This document shows positions 5,971 through 6,949 of a stretch of 6,949 bases of DNA, piece after piece. The stretch's first letter is position 1. Every line of letters begins with the position of its first letter. The stretch comes from Bacteroidota bacterium (GTDB lineage Bacteria; Bacteroidota; Bacteroidia; Bacteroidales; CG2-30-32-10). The position numbers and the translations under genes were made by a program. Under the pieces are notes generated by a model, which ran no database searches, was not told where the DNA came from, and was given only the letters and a program-made list of their open reading frames with translations. The DNA lies in NCBI GenBank assembly GCA_013334735.1, contig JAAXXA010000151.1:1-6949 (forward strand), in the 5' to 3' direction.

Positions 5971-6816
5971 TTAAAAATTTACAATTTTTTTGTATTTATT
6001 ACTCACATTAAATGGAAATTCTAAAGGACCGGCAGATGAAATTTTAGAATGTTCAATTTTGATTTCCAGTTTGTCTTTTTCGTTTGTTGTTTTATATTCA
6101 ACAACAGATGGGAATAACAAACTATCAACTTTAGTAAACTCATTATAATTGGCTTCAAGCTTTCTGTTTTCTTTGAGTTCTTTTAAATGAACTTTTGTAA
6201 TTTTATAATTATACGGATTGAGCCAAATATCCTGTTTTAGCAGATTCAAACTGTCAGTTACATTTTTAAGATGTTTTTTTAATTTTATCCGGCCAATAGT
6301 ATTTAATAAATAAAGTTTTCCATCGATAGATGCTTTGTAAACTTCATTTTTATAAACGGCAATATCATTTCCGATAAGCAATGATTGCAGCATTTCGAAA
6401 TCAAAGTATGTATTTAAAGTATTGCTTATAAATTTTAAATCTCCTTCAAAAAAAGTATTTTGCAATCGGTTTAACATTTTTACCGAGTCGGGTGTTATAA
6501 AAATTCTAGCAGCTTCTATACCAAGTGCCGGTGATATAGAAATCCAGATTGCACTATCTTTTCTCATTCGTAAAGTGCCACTGAATGAATTTTCCGTTTT
6601 ATTAAATGTAACATTTGCTGAAAATTTAATAGTTAACCAATTAAACTTAAACTCATTCTTTTTTAATTGTTGAAATAAAAATTCAGCGCCTTTTTCTTTA
6701 ATAGGTTCTTTGATTATTTTTTTTTGCGGGTTGCAGGAAAATATAAATACCAAAATAATTAATGGTATAAATAAAAAAAGAAATTTATAATTATTTAGGT
6801 TTTGTTTATATATCAT
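5971..6816 (-). CDS. DUF4292 family lipoprotein
   Basis: This 281-aa protein starts with a lysine-containing n-region and a hydrophobic stretch (about 11-27) ending at C28 in IFSC. That is a lipobox-like site, though Phe at -2 is atypical, so it is probably a periplasm-facing lipoprotein. The body is rich in beta-strand-like segments, and the stretch RKDSAIWISISPALGIEAAR (about 84-103) is a hallmark I associate with DUF4292, a family with a LolB/LppX-like fold. The molecular function of the family is not established; a role in lipid or lipoprotein handling is inferred from the fold. The gene is followed 12 nt later by the EnvC-like gene, so the two are probably co-transcribed. The length and both ends look complete. 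Confidence 0.85.
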   Translation of the reverse strand: MIYKQNLNNYKFLFLFIPLIILVFIFSCNPQKKIIKEPIKEKGAEFLFQQLKKNEFKFNWLTIKFSANVTFNKTENSFSGTLRMRKDSAIWISISPALGIEAARIFITPDSVKMLNRLQNTFFEGDLKFISNTLNTYFDFEMLQSLLIGNDIAVYKNEVYKASIDGKLYLLNTIGRIKLKKHLKNVTDSLNLLKQDIWLNPYNYKITKVHLKELKENRKLEANYNEFTKVDSLLFPSVVEYKTTNEKDKLEIKIEHSKISSAGPLEFPFNVSNKYKKIVNF

Positions 6817-6843
6817 TTTAGATTTGTGATTTTAGATTTGTGA
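6816..6843. repeat. 14-nt perfect tandem repeat next to the lipoprotein start
   Basis: The unit ttttagatttgtga occurs twice in direct succession (6816-6829 and 6830-6843), its first base shared with the ATG of the lipoprotein gene. Downstream on the plus strand, about 6861-6888 reads as a loose inverted relative (aaatcaaaaatctt, aattctaaaatcaa). It looks like decayed intergenic low-complexity repeat sequence; no function is assigned. Confidence 0.6.
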
Positions 6844-6913
6844 TTGAAAATTAGTGTGTTAAATCAAAAATCTTAATTCTAAAATCAATGTTGTTTAGTT
6901 AAGGTTTTTACTT

Positions 6914-6940
6914 GTCATTTCGACCATCGGGAGAAATCTG
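6914..6940. repeat. Imperfect palindromic intergenic element
   Basis: Arms 6917-6925 (atttcgacc) and 6929-6937 (gggagaaat) pair around the 3-base loop ATC, with five outer and two inner base pairs separated by tandem G-A mismatches. The text TGTCATTTCGA...GGGAGAAATCT resembles dispersed intergenic elements I recall from Bacteroidota genomes. That resemblance is from memory and not checked. It is cut close to the window edge, so its full extent is unknown. Confidence 0.5.
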
Positions 6941-6949
6941 TTTTCGATA

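Overview
The window looks like a piece of an AT-rich Bacteroidota chromosome. This is inferred from the DUF4292 lipoprotein followed directly by an EnvC-type LytM protein (a pairing I know from that phylum), a TAnnTTTG-type -7 element, weak Shine-Dalgarno use and a Bacteroidota-style intergenic hairpin. All genes lie on the minus strand and read from high to low coordinates. No tRNA, rRNA, CRISPR array or transposase was found.

Right part (6816-4699): two cell-envelope housekeeping genes 12 nt apart, a DUF4292 lipoprotein and an EnvC-like murein hydrolase activator whose LytM site is degenerate. Upstream of them, 6816-6949 holds a 14-nt tandem repeat and an imperfect hairpin. An AT-rich gap of about 200 nt (4499-4698) with a candidate promoter then separates them from the accessory locus.

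Left part (4498-1): a tightly packed five-gene cassette. In order these are a radical SAM enzyme with a SPASM-like tail, a protein with only a SPASM-like Cys cluster and no radical SAM motif (a probable pseudo-rSAM partner), a second radical SAM enzyme with a full seven-Cys SPASM domain, a GT9 (heptosyltransferase-like) glycosyltransferase, and a precursor-like protein that runs off the left edge. The first three genes overlap by 4 and 13 nt; the next two gaps are 7 and 21 nt.

The last gene is the most notable part of the window. It was not called as an ORF because it has no stop inside the window. It has a Tat-like leader (SRRDALK plus a hydrophobic segment), followed by 115 consecutive residues made only of Tyr, Ser, Asn, Asp and Gly, of which 77 are Tyr. 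The core [N/D]YYS occurs 13 times, in 7- and 9-residue units.

My reading, as inference, is a peptide- or protein-modification (RiPP-like) system. Two SPASM radical SAM enzymes, helped by the pseudo-rSAM protein, would modify the Tyr-rich repeats in the cytoplasm; the GT9 enzyme might add sugar; and the Tat system would export the product. I do not recognise this combination as a named system.
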